A stretch of DNA of 10,762 bases from Acidobacteriota bacterium (GTDB taxonomy: Bacteria; Acidobacteriota; Polarisedimenticolia; Polarisedimenticolales; Polarisedimenticolaceae): NCBI GenBank assembly GCA_011773795.1, contig WVWW01000224.1, positions 980 through 11,741 on the forward strand. Reading direction: 5' to 3'. Under the pieces are notes generated by a model. The model searched no databases, was not told the DNA's origin, and saw nothing but the letters and a program-made list of their open reading frames with translations. Both the position numbers and the translations under genes were made by a program. Positions 1 to 5,965 of the stretch are shown here, one piece after another (position 1 is the stretch's first letter; every line of letters begins with the position of its first letter).

Positions 1-1617
1 CTTGACCGCCAGGGCAACGGCCTCATCTTCGGTTTCGGCTTCGGCGATCGCCATCATGTAGGACAGCGACCGGCCGAACTTGTCGGTGATCTCCTGCTGA
101 ACGCGGAACCCTTCCGAGCGCTGGCTGCGCAGCGCGCGGATCGAATCGTCGAAGTCGAGCCGCAGCGCGGCGACACCCGCGGCCAGCGTCAGGCCGAACA
201 CGACGATCAGCGTCACGGCGCGATGCCGGGCGGCAAACGTGATCAGGTGTTCGAGGCCGAACGATTGCAGGTGCAGCTTGCTCGCCGCATCGACCCGGCG
301 GCGACGGACGCACTCGTTCCACTTGATCATCGCCGGCAACAGGAACACGATCGCCACGGCGCAGAGCAGGATCCCGCTGCCGATCAGGAAGCCGAGGTGC
401 CGCAGGCCGCGGAACTGGCTGATGCACATCGCGTAGAAGGTGCCGGCCGAGGTGATCGCCCCGGTGAACACGCCGAGGCCGGTCTCGCCGATCATCAGCT
501 CGGTCGCCTCGGCCAGGGTCCGGCCGTTCTGGCGCTCCTCGACGTAGCGCGCGTACATGACGATGACGAAGTCGGTGCCCAGCCCCATCAGCAGCGCGGT
601 GAACGCCGAGGAGGCCGCGTTGAGCTGGCCCAGCGCGAAGAAGGCGAGGCCGAAGGTCAGCGCCTGGCCGGCGAGCAACGGGATGCTCGAATACAGCAAC
701 GCGGCGAAACGGCGATAGCACAGCCAGTACAACGCCGCGACCGCGATCAGCGAGACGAACAGGTTCTGCTTGACGTCCTTGCGGATGTGCGCCGACTCGT
801 CGATCGCCATCGCGTAGTGTCCGCCGTAACGGATCTCGACCGTCGATCCGGGCTCGAGCTCGGAGTCGAGGTCCTCGCGGACGATCGTCTCGACCGCCGA
901 GACGAACCTCATCAACCGCTCGTCGAACTCGAGGTTCTGCGACGGCTGGGTCGGCTTGACCAGCATGATCAGGTTGCGATGGTCCGCCGACAGGTAGTAG
1001 CCGTTGGCCAGGTCGACTTGAAGGGCGCTGCGGTTGGAGACGAGCGGCTTGAGGAACAGGTCGAGGAGACCGAGCGGATCGTTGCGGACGACGTCCTGAG
1101 AGATCTGCGCCATCGGCGTGGTCAGGGCCAGGCGATTCTCCTGGACCTTCGCGACGATGGCGTCGTCCGTGAGCCGCCGTCCCAGCTCGCTCAGCCGATC
1201 CGGCTCGAGGAACAACACGGCGTTGTCATAGAAGAGATCGAGGAACCCCTCGTCCAGCGAGAAGCGATGATCCACGAACTCGATCAGCTCTGCGTTGTTC
1301 TCGAACTGCTCGGCAAAGGCGTCGGCGTAGGTTTCGAGCTCGTCGGGGCCGGCCTCCCCCGTCGCTTCCATCAGGACCAGGAGGTAGTCGACCGAGCCGA
1401 AGTCCTGCAGGGCCTCCTTGAGGGTGTCGACCTGGACGTTACCGACGGGAATCAGCTTCAGGAGATCGGACTCGATCTTGATCTTGGAGCCGAGCCAGCT
1501 GGCCGCGATCACCGCCACGAGCGCGACGAGAAAGACGACCTTGTAGCGCTGGCGGCTGAAGCGCTCGACACGCAGCAGCAGCCGGTGGCGACTGCCGAGA
1601 TCCTGGCTCGGGGCCAT
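1..1617 (-). CDS. MMPL/RND-superfamily exporter, N-terminal part (C-terminus beyond the window)
   Basis: The reading frame is open from an ATG at 1617 to the window edge, giving 539 residues. A Shine-Dalgarno GGAG lies 8 nt upstream (1629-1626). The protein begins with a basic cytoplasmic stretch and TM1 (about residues 27-43). A large extracytoplasmic loop of about 235 residues follows, then a block of hydrophobic helices from about residue 285 to 430. This block holds the segment GLGTDFVIVMYARYVEER, with the acidic residue D349 typical of RND/MMPL proton-relay helices. A further helix (VTLIVVFGLTLAAG) then leads into a second extracytoplasmic domain. This is the pseudo-duplicated RND fold; family members are usually about 800-900 residues, so roughly 60% is visible. 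Known relatives move lipids or hydrophobic compounds across or out of the inner membrane, using proton motive force. The hopanoid-linked HpnN subgroup is a plausible relative, but I cannot settle the substrate. It is transcribed divergently from rocD. Confidence 0.9.
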   Translation of the reverse strand, partial: MAPSQDLGSRHRLLLRVERFSRQRYKVVFLVALVAVIAASWLGSKIKIESDLLKLIPVGNVQVDTLKEALQDFGSVDYLLVLMEATGEAGPDELETYADAFAEQFENNAELIEFVDHRFSLDEGFLDLFYDNAVLFLEPDRLSELGRRLTDDAIVAKVQENRLALTTPMAQISQDVVRNDPLGLLDLFLKPLVSNRSALQVDLANGYYLSADHRNLIMLVKPTQPSQNLEFDERLMRFVSAVETIVREDLDSELEPGSTVEIRYGGHYAMAIDESAHIRKDVKQNLFVSLIAVAALYWLCYRRFAALLYSSIPLLAGQALTFGLAFFALGQLNAASSAFTALLMGLGTDFVIVMYARYVEERQNGRTLAEATELMIGETGLGVFTGAITSAGTFYAMCISQFRGLRHLGFLIGSGILLCAVAIVFLLPAMIKWNECVRRRRVDAASKLHLQSFGLEHLITFAARHRAVTLIVVFGLTLAAGVAALRLDFDDSIRALRSQRSEGFRVQQEITDKFGRSLSYMMAIAEAETEDEAVALAVK

Positions 1618-1627
1618 CTCACATACT

Positions 1628-1641
1628 CCGGCCCGGGCCGG
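1628..1641. repeat. 14-bp perfect GC palindrome at the exporter RBS
   Basis: CCGGCCCGGGCCGG is its own reverse complement. In the exporter mRNA its last two G residues are also the first two bases of the Shine-Dalgarno GGAG. Pairing of the outer CCGG arms could therefore partly occlude ribosome binding. It could equally be a protein-binding site or a chance feature of GC-rich DNA. Confidence 0.5.
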
Positions 1642-1698
1642 ATGCGGGGATCGGATTCGAGATCAAGACACCGAGTCTCCCAGGAAAGGACGGTTGGG

Positions 1699-1728
1699 AT
1701 TATTCCGCCCCGCTTCGGCGCACGTCAA
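1699..1728 (-). promoter_or_regulatory. Sigma70-type promoter for the MMPL exporter
   Basis: Read on the minus strand, TTGACG (1728-1723, 5/6 to consensus) is followed after an 18-nt spacer by AATAAT (1704-1699, 5/6 to consensus). Transcription would start near 1692 and give a leader of about 75 nt before the exporter ATG at 1617. The match is good for a GC-rich genome, but assignment is by eye only. Confidence 0.55.
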
Positions 1729-1832
1729 GCCGCCGCCATGCTATGCTGGGAGTGGTTGTTTTCACAGCCACGCTCCCCAAAACCGGCCGCGTCGAAACCG
1801 AAAGGCCGGTCGGGACGCCCGAGGAAAAGATC

Positions 1833-3065
1833 ATGGAGACGACGAACACCCGATCGAGTGCGTTTATCCGTCTGGAGGACGACTACGGCGCCAACAACTA
1901 CCACCCGCTCGACGTCGTGCTGTGCCGCGGCGAGGGCGTCTGGGTCTGGGACGTCGAGGGCAACAAGTACCTCGATTTCCTCGCGGCCTATTCCGCGGTC
2001 AACCAGGGTCACGCGCACCCGAAGATCCGTGAAGCGCTGGTCGAACAGTCGGACAAGGTCACGTTGACCTCGCGGGCGTTCCGTACGGACCAGCTCGGCC
2101 CGCTGTACGAAGAGATGCACGAGCTGACCGGCTTCCAGCGCATGCTGCCGATGAACACCGGCGCCGAGGCGGTCGAGACCGCGATCAAGGCGGCGCGCAA
2201 GTGGGGCTACAAGGTCAAGGGCGTCCCGGAGGGCCAGGCCGAGATCCTGGTCTTCAGCGGCAACTTCCACGGCCGCACGACGACCATCGTCGGCTTCTCC
2301 GACGAGGCGCAGTACAAGGACGGGTTCGGGCCCTTCACGCCGGGCTTCACGCTGCTGCCTTACGGCGACCTCGACGCGGTTCGCGAGGCGATGAACCCCA
2401 ACGTCGTCGGCGTGCTGATCGAGCCGATCCAGGGCGAGAGCGGGATCATCATCCCGCCCGAGGGTTACCTGGCGGGGATCGCGGAGCTGTGCCGCGAGCA
2501 CAATGCGCTTTTGATGACGGACGAGATCCAGTCCGGCCTGGGGCGCACAGGCAAGCTGTTCGCCTTCGAGCACGAGGGCGTACGCCCCGACGTGGTGATC
2601 ATCGGCAAGGCGCTGGCCGGCGGCTTCTATCCCGTCTCCGCGATCCTCGCCGACGACGAGGTGATGGGCGTCTTCCACCCCGGCGATCACGGCTCCACCT
2701 TCGGCGGCAACCCGCTGGGCTGCGCCGTCGCTCGGGCGGCGCTGAGGGTCCTGCGCGACGAGAATCTGATCGAGAACTCCGCGGAGCTGGGCACGTACTT
2801 CCTGGACAAGTTGCGCCGGATCGACAGCCCGCTGATCAAGGAAATTCGTGGTGTCGGCCTGTGGATCGGGCTCGAGCTGACCGGCAGCGCCCGCCCCTTC
2901 TGCGAGGCGCTGCAGCGCAAGGGCCTGCTCTGCAAGGAGACCCACGAGAACACGATCCGCTTCGCCCCGCCGCTCATCATCACGCGCGAGGAGCTGGACT
3001 GGGCCTTCGAGCGTGTCGTCGAGCTGTTCAACGACCCGCCGGCCAGCCAGGAGACCGACCCTTGA
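1833..3065 (+). CDS. rocD: Ornithine--oxo-acid aminotransferase (class III, PLP-dependent)
   Basis: This 410-residue protein is a cytoplasmic fold-type I aminotransferase. It moves the delta-amino group of ornithine to 2-oxoglutarate, giving glutamate-5-semialdehyde and glutamate (arginine/ornithine catabolism, or proline synthesis). Visible family marks are the early NNYHPLDVVL segment seen in ornithine aminotransferases, NTGAEAVETAIK (residues 108-119, PLP phosphate region), GNFHGRT, the cofactor-binding aspartate D230 in DEIQSGLGRTG, the Schiff-base lysine K259 in GKALAGGFYPVSA, and HGSTFGGNPLGCAVA near the active site. Length matches the family. I chose the ATG at 1833 because GAGG at 1821-1824 sits 8 nt upstream and the protein then begins where relatives do. 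An in-frame ATG at 1743 would add 30 unconserved residues. It overlaps the next gene by 4 bp. Other class III enzymes are possible, but the motif set favours RocD. Confidence 0.93.
   Translation: METTNTRSSAFIRLEDDYGANNYHPLDVVLCRGEGVWVWDVEGNKYLDFLAAYSAVNQGHAHPKIREALVEQSDKVTLTSRAFRTDQLGPLYEEMHELTGFQRMLPMNTGAEAVETAIKAARKWGYKVKGVPEGQAEILVFSGNFHGRTTTIVGFSDEAQYKDGFGPFTPGFTLLPYGDLDAVREAMNPNVVGVLIEPIQGESGIIIPPEGYLAGIAELCREHNALLMTDEIQSGLGRTGKLFAFEHEGVRPDVVIIGKALAGGFYPVSAILADDEVMGVFHPGDHGSTFGGNPLGCAVARAALRVLRDENLIENSAELGTYFLDKLRRIDSPLIKEIRGVGLWIGLELTGSARPFCEALQRKGLLCKETHENTIRFAPPLIITREELDWAFERVVELFNDPPASQETDP
3049..3053 (+). promoter_or_regulatory. Shine-Dalgarno site that fixes the TTG start of the next gene
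   Basis: AGGAG lies inside the 3' end of rocD, 8 nt upstream of the TTG at 3062. Together with the TTGA stop/start overlap it makes TTG the most credible start of the downstream zinc-binding protein gene and implies translational coupling. Confidence 0.7.
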
Positions 3066-3520
3066 GCCGCAAGTACCGGCAACCGGGCTACCAGGATTCG
3101 GACCGCGACCAGGATCGCGACGGCGGCGGTCGCTCGGACGCGCCGCGACGCGAATTGACGCGCGAAGAGCGGATTCAAAAGAAGTCCCTGCGCCATGCGA
3201 TCGATCGCGAGGCCAACGAGGTCGTCCGCTGTCCCAACTGTGGGCGTAACAGCGACGGCGCGATCCAGTTCGAGACGCGCTGCAACCATTGCGCCGCTGC
3301 GTTGCGCTGCTGCCGGACCTGCAAACAGTTCGACTCCGGCGCCCGCTTCCAGTGCCGGGCGCCTATCGAAGCCGCAATCGGCGACAAGAACAAGGCCAAC
3401 CGTTGCACCCACTACGTCCCCCGGCTGGTGCTCGACGTGACCGGCCGGCGCGCCCCGAAGGGCCGCAACGGAGGCGGTGGGGATCCTCGGTCCCAGTTCG
3501 AGAACCTCTTCAAACGCTAG
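3062..3520 (+). CDS. Small protein with two Cys-type zinc-binding sites, function unknown
   Basis: The gene starts with TTG, overlaps the rocD stop in a TTGA arrangement, and encodes 152 residues. Residues 1-50 are charged and probably disordered. The core has a zinc ribbon (C57-x2-C60 and C74-x2-C77). A second cluster follows: C84-x2-C87, then C98, then C115 within a KNKANRC stretch, with C83 also present. The tail (130-147) is Gly/Arg-rich. There is no signal peptide or membrane segment, so it should be cytoplasmic. The second cluster follows the pattern C-x2-C-x2-F-D-x6-C-x3-I, which I associate with uncharacterised small proteins in Acidobacteria-like genomes, but I know no assigned function. 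Nucleic-acid or protein binding would be a guess. Translational coupling to rocD suggests co-production but does not prove a role in ornithine metabolism. Confidence 0.85.
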   Translation: MSRKYRQPGYQDSDRDQDRDGGGRSDAPRRELTREERIQKKSLRHAIDREANEVVRCPNCGRNSDGAIQFETRCNHCAAALRCCRTCKQFDSGARFQCRAPIEAAIGDKNKANRCTHYVPRLVLDVTGRRAPKGRNGGGGDPRSQFENLFKR

Positions 3521-3535
3521 CCTCCCTTCCTAATT

Positions 3536-3557
3536 AGTTCAGTATTCTGAGCTTTTT
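3536..3557 (+). terminator. Candidate intrinsic terminator after the rocD operon
   Basis: A short hairpin begins 16 nt after the stop at 3520. The arms are AGTTCAG (3536-3542) and CTGAGCT (3547-3553), with the loop TATT and one G-U pair. It is followed directly by T residues to 3557 and then CC. The stem is short and only moderately GC-rich, so termination may be incomplete. The location fits the end of the rocD-zinc protein transcript. Confidence 0.5.
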
Positions 3558-3562
3558 CCGAG

Positions 3563-3591
3563 TTGTCCCTCGCTCGGGCGGGACCTATATT
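3563..3591 (+). promoter_or_regulatory. Sigma70-type promoter for the small membrane protein gene
   Basis: TTGTCC (3563-3568, 4/6 to consensus) and TATATT (3586-3591, 5/6 to consensus) are separated by exactly 17 nt. The start would fall near 3598, leaving a leader of about 58 nt before the ATG at 3656. Its position just after the candidate terminator supports a separate transcription unit. Confidence 0.55.
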
Positions 3592-3655
3592 TTTGTCTGA
3601 AAGTACGGGGACGCACCGGGCGGTTCGTGGACCGGCTCGGACAGGAGCGAATGAC

Positions 3656-4021
3656 ATGAAGCGTCGGAACGGACAACGAGGGGAAGGCCGGGTCGGTCTC
3701 GCCGTCGCGATCGTGATCGTGGGAGTCTCCGCATTCGTGGGCCTCAAGATCATCCCGGTCCGCGTGGCCGCGTACGAATTCAAAGACATCCTGCGCGAGG
3801 AGGCGCGGTACGGCGCCGTACGCAACTCGGACAAGGAAGTGCACAAGCGCATCATGGATCAAGCCGCGGAGATGGACATCCCGCTGCTGAGCAAGAACCT
3901 GATCGTCAAGCGCAACGTCAGCGAGATCTCGATCTCGGCGAAGTACGAGCAGAAGATCGACCTGAAGATCACGACCTACACCTTCAAGTTCGACCACAAG
4001 GCGAAGGCGCCGCTCTTCTGA
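3656..4021 (+). CDS. Small single-pass membrane-anchored protein, DUF4845-like
   Basis: The gene encodes 121 residues. I chose the ATG at 3656 because AGGAG (3643-3647) lies 8 nt upstream and the protein then starts with a short basic segment followed directly by the membrane helix. An upstream in-frame TTG at 3563 falls inside the promoter and would add an unlikely extension. One hydrophobic helix spans about residues 12-30 and ends in KIIPVRV. The rest (about 90 residues) is a soluble, mixed-charge domain ending in a beta-rich stretch (SISAKYEQKIDLKITTYTFK) and FDHKAKAPLF. The N-in topology would place this domain outside the cytoplasm. The layout (N-terminal helix, a K-x2-P-V motif, about 120 residues) resembles DUF4845-type proteins of unknown function; this assignment is from pattern memory. 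Its stop codon directly abuts that of hutI on the other strand. Confidence 0.85.
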   Translation: MKRRNGQRGEGRVGLAVAIVIVGVSAFVGLKIIPVRVAAYEFKDILREEARYGAVRNSDKEVHKRIMDQAAEMDIPLLSKNLIVKRNVSEISISAKYEQKIDLKITTYTFKFDHKAKAPLF

Positions 4022-5272
4022 TCAGTCGATGAGCTTCCCGGCGGCGATCACGTGCTTGATCGCCGGGGTTCCGAAACGGTAGACCAGGTGATAGCGGTTC
4101 GGGACGTCGTGGACGACCAGATCCGCTCGCTTGCCCGGTTCGATCGTCCCAGTCACCTTCCCCCGCCCCAGCGCGCACGCGGCGTTCAGCGTCGCGGCGG
4201 TGATCGCCTCGTCGACGGTCAGTCGGGCGGTCAGGCAGGCGAACCAGAGCGCCGCCGTCATCGAGTCGCAGGGGCACGACCCGGGATTGAAGTCCGTCGC
4301 CACGACGACCGGCACGCCCGCATCGATGAGCCGCCGGCCCGGGGGTGGGGTGTCGCTCATCAGGAAGAACGTCGCGGCCGGTAACAACACGCCGCACGTT
4401 CCTGCGCGCGCCAGGGCCTCGATCCCCTCGTCGGATGAAAACTCGAGATGGTCGGCCGACGCCGCGCCGAGCTCGGCGGCGAGAGCGGCAGCCCCGTCGT
4501 CGTCCAGCTGATCGGCGTGGAGCCGCACGCCGAGGCCGTGGCTGCGCGCCGCCTCGAGCACCTGCCGGGCCTCGTCCAGACTGAAGGCGTGGGCGTCGAC
4601 GAAGGCGTCGGCATACTCCGCCAGACCCGCCTCGGCGACCTGCGGCAGCATCGTGTCGATCAGCAACCGAACGTACGCCGTGCGGTCTTGCCTGTACTCG
4701 CGTGGCACGGTGTGCGCGCCGAGAAACGTCGGGACGAGGTCGAGCGGGCCGTCCGCCGCGGCATCGCGGAGCGCCTGGAGCTGTTTGAGCTCGGCCTCGG
4801 GCTCGAGCCCGTAGCCGCTCTTGGCCTCGACGGTGGTCGTGCCCAGCCGGGCGAGCCGGGCGAGGCGCTCCCGTACCGATCGCGTGAGCTCCTCCCGGCT
4901 CGCCTCGCGGGTGCGCTCGACGGTGGACAGGATGCCGCCGCCGCGGGCGGCGATCTCGGAGTAGGTCGCGCCGCGCAGCCGCTCGTCGAACTCCTGCTCG
5001 CGCCAGCCGGCGAACGGCAGGTGCGTGTGGGCGTCGACGAAACCGGGAAGCACCGTCCCGCCCCCCGCGTCGAGTGTCTGCGCGTCGTCGGTCCGGACTG
5101 CCTGATCGACGTCTCGGCGGGCACCGACCCAGACGATCTTGTCGTCGCAGCAAGCGACGGCCGCGTCCTCGACCACCGACAGACGGCCGAGGTCGGCTCC
5201 TGCGCGCGGGGTGGTGCCCTGCGGGGTAGCGAGTTCCGAGATGCCGACGATCAGCAGGTCGGCGCGGATCAT
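4022..5272 (-). CDS. hutI: Imidazolonepropionase
   Basis: This 416-residue cytoplasmic amidohydrolase opens the ring of 4-imidazolone-5-propanoate to N-formimino-L-glutamate, the third step of histidine degradation. Visible marks are PGFVDAHTHLPFAG with metal ligands H82 and H84, GGGILSTVERTR, TTVEAKSGYGL (residues 145-155), GAHTVP, the ligand H252 in LHADQL, H275 in SADHLEF (position of the catalytic His), and D327 in ATDFNPGSCP. The length matches the family. HADQL, rather than the HADE of Bacillus HutI, matches the Q-containing form I recall from proteobacterial enzymes, so I do not read it as inactivating. The ATG overlaps the stop of the upstream divIVA-like gene (ATGA), with only a weak ribosome-binding site, so translation is probably coupled. 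hutH, hutU and a formiminoglutamate hydrolase gene are not in the window. Confidence 0.95.
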   Translation of the reverse strand: MIRADLLIVGISELATPQGTTPRAGADLGRLSVVEDAAVACCDDKIVWVGARRDVDQAVRTDDAQTLDAGGGTVLPGFVDAHTHLPFAGWREQEFDERLRGATYSEIAARGGGILSTVERTREASREELTRSVRERLARLARLGTTTVEAKSGYGLEPEAELKQLQALRDAAADGPLDLVPTFLGAHTVPREYRQDRTAYVRLLIDTMLPQVAEAGLAEYADAFVDAHAFSLDEARQVLEAARSHGLGVRLHADQLDDDGAAALAAELGAASADHLEFSSDEGIEALARAGTCGVLLPAATFFLMSDTPPPGRRLIDAGVPVVVATDFNPGSCPCDSMTAALWFACLTARLTVDEAITAATLNAACALGRGKVTGTIEPGKRADLVVHDVPNRYHLVYRFGTPAIKHVIAAGKLID

Positions 5273-5793
5273 CCGATATCGAGCCCCGCGATGTCGGCGC
5301 CGGGCCGGATCGGCCGGACGTTGTCGGGTGCCGCCTCTCGCAGCGCGCGGCGTTGCTCGAGCATCTTGAGATGCTCCTCGATCGTGGCCTCGAGCCGCTT
5401 CTCGAACAGATCGCGGTCGAGCTTGGCTCGCGAGATCTCGGCCTCGAGCCGGGCCAGCTGGTCCTGCGTCTCCTGCAGCGTGCGCTCGGCGCGGATGCGC
5501 GCCTCGTGGATCAGCTGATCGGCCTGCACCTGCGTCCGCTCCTTGAGCTCCTCGGACATCTTCTGCGCGGTGACGAGGGTCTCCTGGAGCGTCTTCTCGC
5601 GCTCGACGTGGCCCTTGACGTCTTTCCTCAAACGCCCGTTCTCCTCGAGCAGCTTCGCGTTCTCCAGGTTGAGACGCTCGATCTCCTCGGCGACCGAGCG
5701 CAGGTAGAGCGTCACTTCTTCGGGATCGAATCCGCGGACCTTGCGGTTGAACTTCTGGCCCTCGACATCCATGGCCGTGATGCGATCAGACAT
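5269..5793 (-). CDS. DivIVA-domain coiled-coil protein
   Basis: The gene encodes 174 residues. The ATG at 5793 is preferred because GGGGAGG (5807-5801) sits 7 nt upstream and the DivIVA signature begins immediately. Extending to an in-frame ATG at 5892 would add 33 unconserved residues and run through a likely promoter. Residues 5-41 match the DivIVA N-terminal domain: ITAMDVEGQKFNRKVRGFD, then PEEVTLYLRSVAEEIERL, where relatives have a D-I-x3-x-F-x6-G-[YF]-D-x2-E-V-x3-L pattern. Residues about 35-155 are Glu/Lys/Leu/Gln-rich with heptad spacing, so a long coiled coil. The tail DNVRPIRPGADIAGLDIG is probably flexible. DivIVA proteins act at the inner face of the membrane at poles or septa and scaffold growth or division. 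In Gram-negative lineages the role is often undefined. The 4-bp overlap with hutI is unusual company. Confidence 0.87.
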   Translation of the reverse strand: MSDRITAMDVEGQKFNRKVRGFDPEEVTLYLRSVAEEIERLNLENAKLLEENGRLRKDVKGHVEREKTLQETLVTAQKMSEELKERTQVQADQLIHEARIRAERTLQETQDQLARLEAEISRAKLDRDLFEKRLEATIEEHLKMLEQRRALREAAPDNVRPIRPGADIAGLDIG

Positions 5794-5826
5794 GCCGGAT
5801 CCTCCCCTGTGCCGAAATCGGGGCAA

Positions 5827-5855
5827 AACATAGGGCCGCTCCGTTTGTTTCGCAA
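5827..5855 (-). promoter_or_regulatory. Candidate promoter for the divIVA-like/hutI operon
   Basis: On the minus strand, TTGCGA (5855-5850) and TATGTT (5832-5827) are each 4/6 to consensus and are spaced by 17 nt. Transcription would start near 5820, giving a leader of about 27 nt before the ATG at 5793. A consensus TATAAT further upstream (5935-5930) is a rival. Confidence 0.4.
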
Positions 5856-5910
5856 ACTTCACGACCACGACGGGTCTGCGTATCCCGTTCATCTACAATA
5901 CCTTACAAGC

Positions 5911-5935
5911 ATGATTCCTGTGGGGAATCATTATA
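5911..5935 (-). promoter_or_regulatory. Inverted repeat overlapping a consensus -10 box
   Basis: The arms ATGATTCC (5911-5918) and GGAATCAT (5924-5931) form a perfect 8-bp dyad around a 5-bp centre. On the minus strand TATAAT (5935-5930) overlaps the distal arm, so a repressor bound to the dyad would block a promoter reading towards divIVA-hutI. No good -35 is present; TTGCGA at 5955-5950 is only 14 nt away. Alternatively this is the hairpin that ends the kinase transcript, whose stop is at 5966. However, the downstream bases (GCTTGT on the minus strand) are not a U-tract. Confidence 0.4.
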
Positions 5936-5965
5936 CGCCAGGCCGGTCGTCGCAAATCGGCGGCC

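Larger units (their letters stand above)
1618..1832. other. Divergent intergenic region between the exporter gene and rocD
   Basis: These 215 bp separate two divergent genes. They hold the minus-strand promoter described separately, a 14-bp GC palindrome at 1628-1641 next to the exporter ribosome-binding site, and the rocD ribosome-binding site GAGG at 1821-1824. A rightward promoter for rocD must also lie here. The only -10-like candidate I see is TATGCT at 1742-1747, which lacks a convincing -35. I see no RNA gene or riboswitch. Confidence 0.6.

Noticed and set aside
1719..1747. Possible rocD promoter with TATGCT at 1742-1747
   Set aside because: Only 4/6 to the -10 consensus, and no recognisable -35 at 16-18 nt upstream; kept out of the feature list.
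223..2067. Long plus-strand open frame of 614 codons
   Set aside because: It lies antisense to the MMPL exporter, whose minus-strand frame has RND motifs and membrane helices. The plus-strand product is Arg/Glu/Gln/Asp-rich with no domain, typical of a high-GC shadow frame, and it runs into rocD.
1725..2945. Minus-strand open frame of 406 codons opposite rocD
   Set aside because: rocD on the plus strand has all catalytic motifs; the reverse frame shows no recognisable domain and the biased composition of a shadow.
3565..3584. Hairpin GTCCC-N10-GGGAC followed by CTATATTTTT as a terminator
   Set aside because: The stem is only 5 bp with a 10-nt loop, and the same bases form a better-supported promoter (TTGTCC-N17-TATATT). 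The hairpin at 3536-3557 is the better terminator candidate.
4773..4785. Gln instead of Glu after HAD in HutI as a possible loss of catalysis (codon region actually about 4506-4520)
   Set aside because: The H-A-[DE]-Q-L form occurs in proteobacterial-type HutI enzymes as I recall them, and all metal ligands are present.
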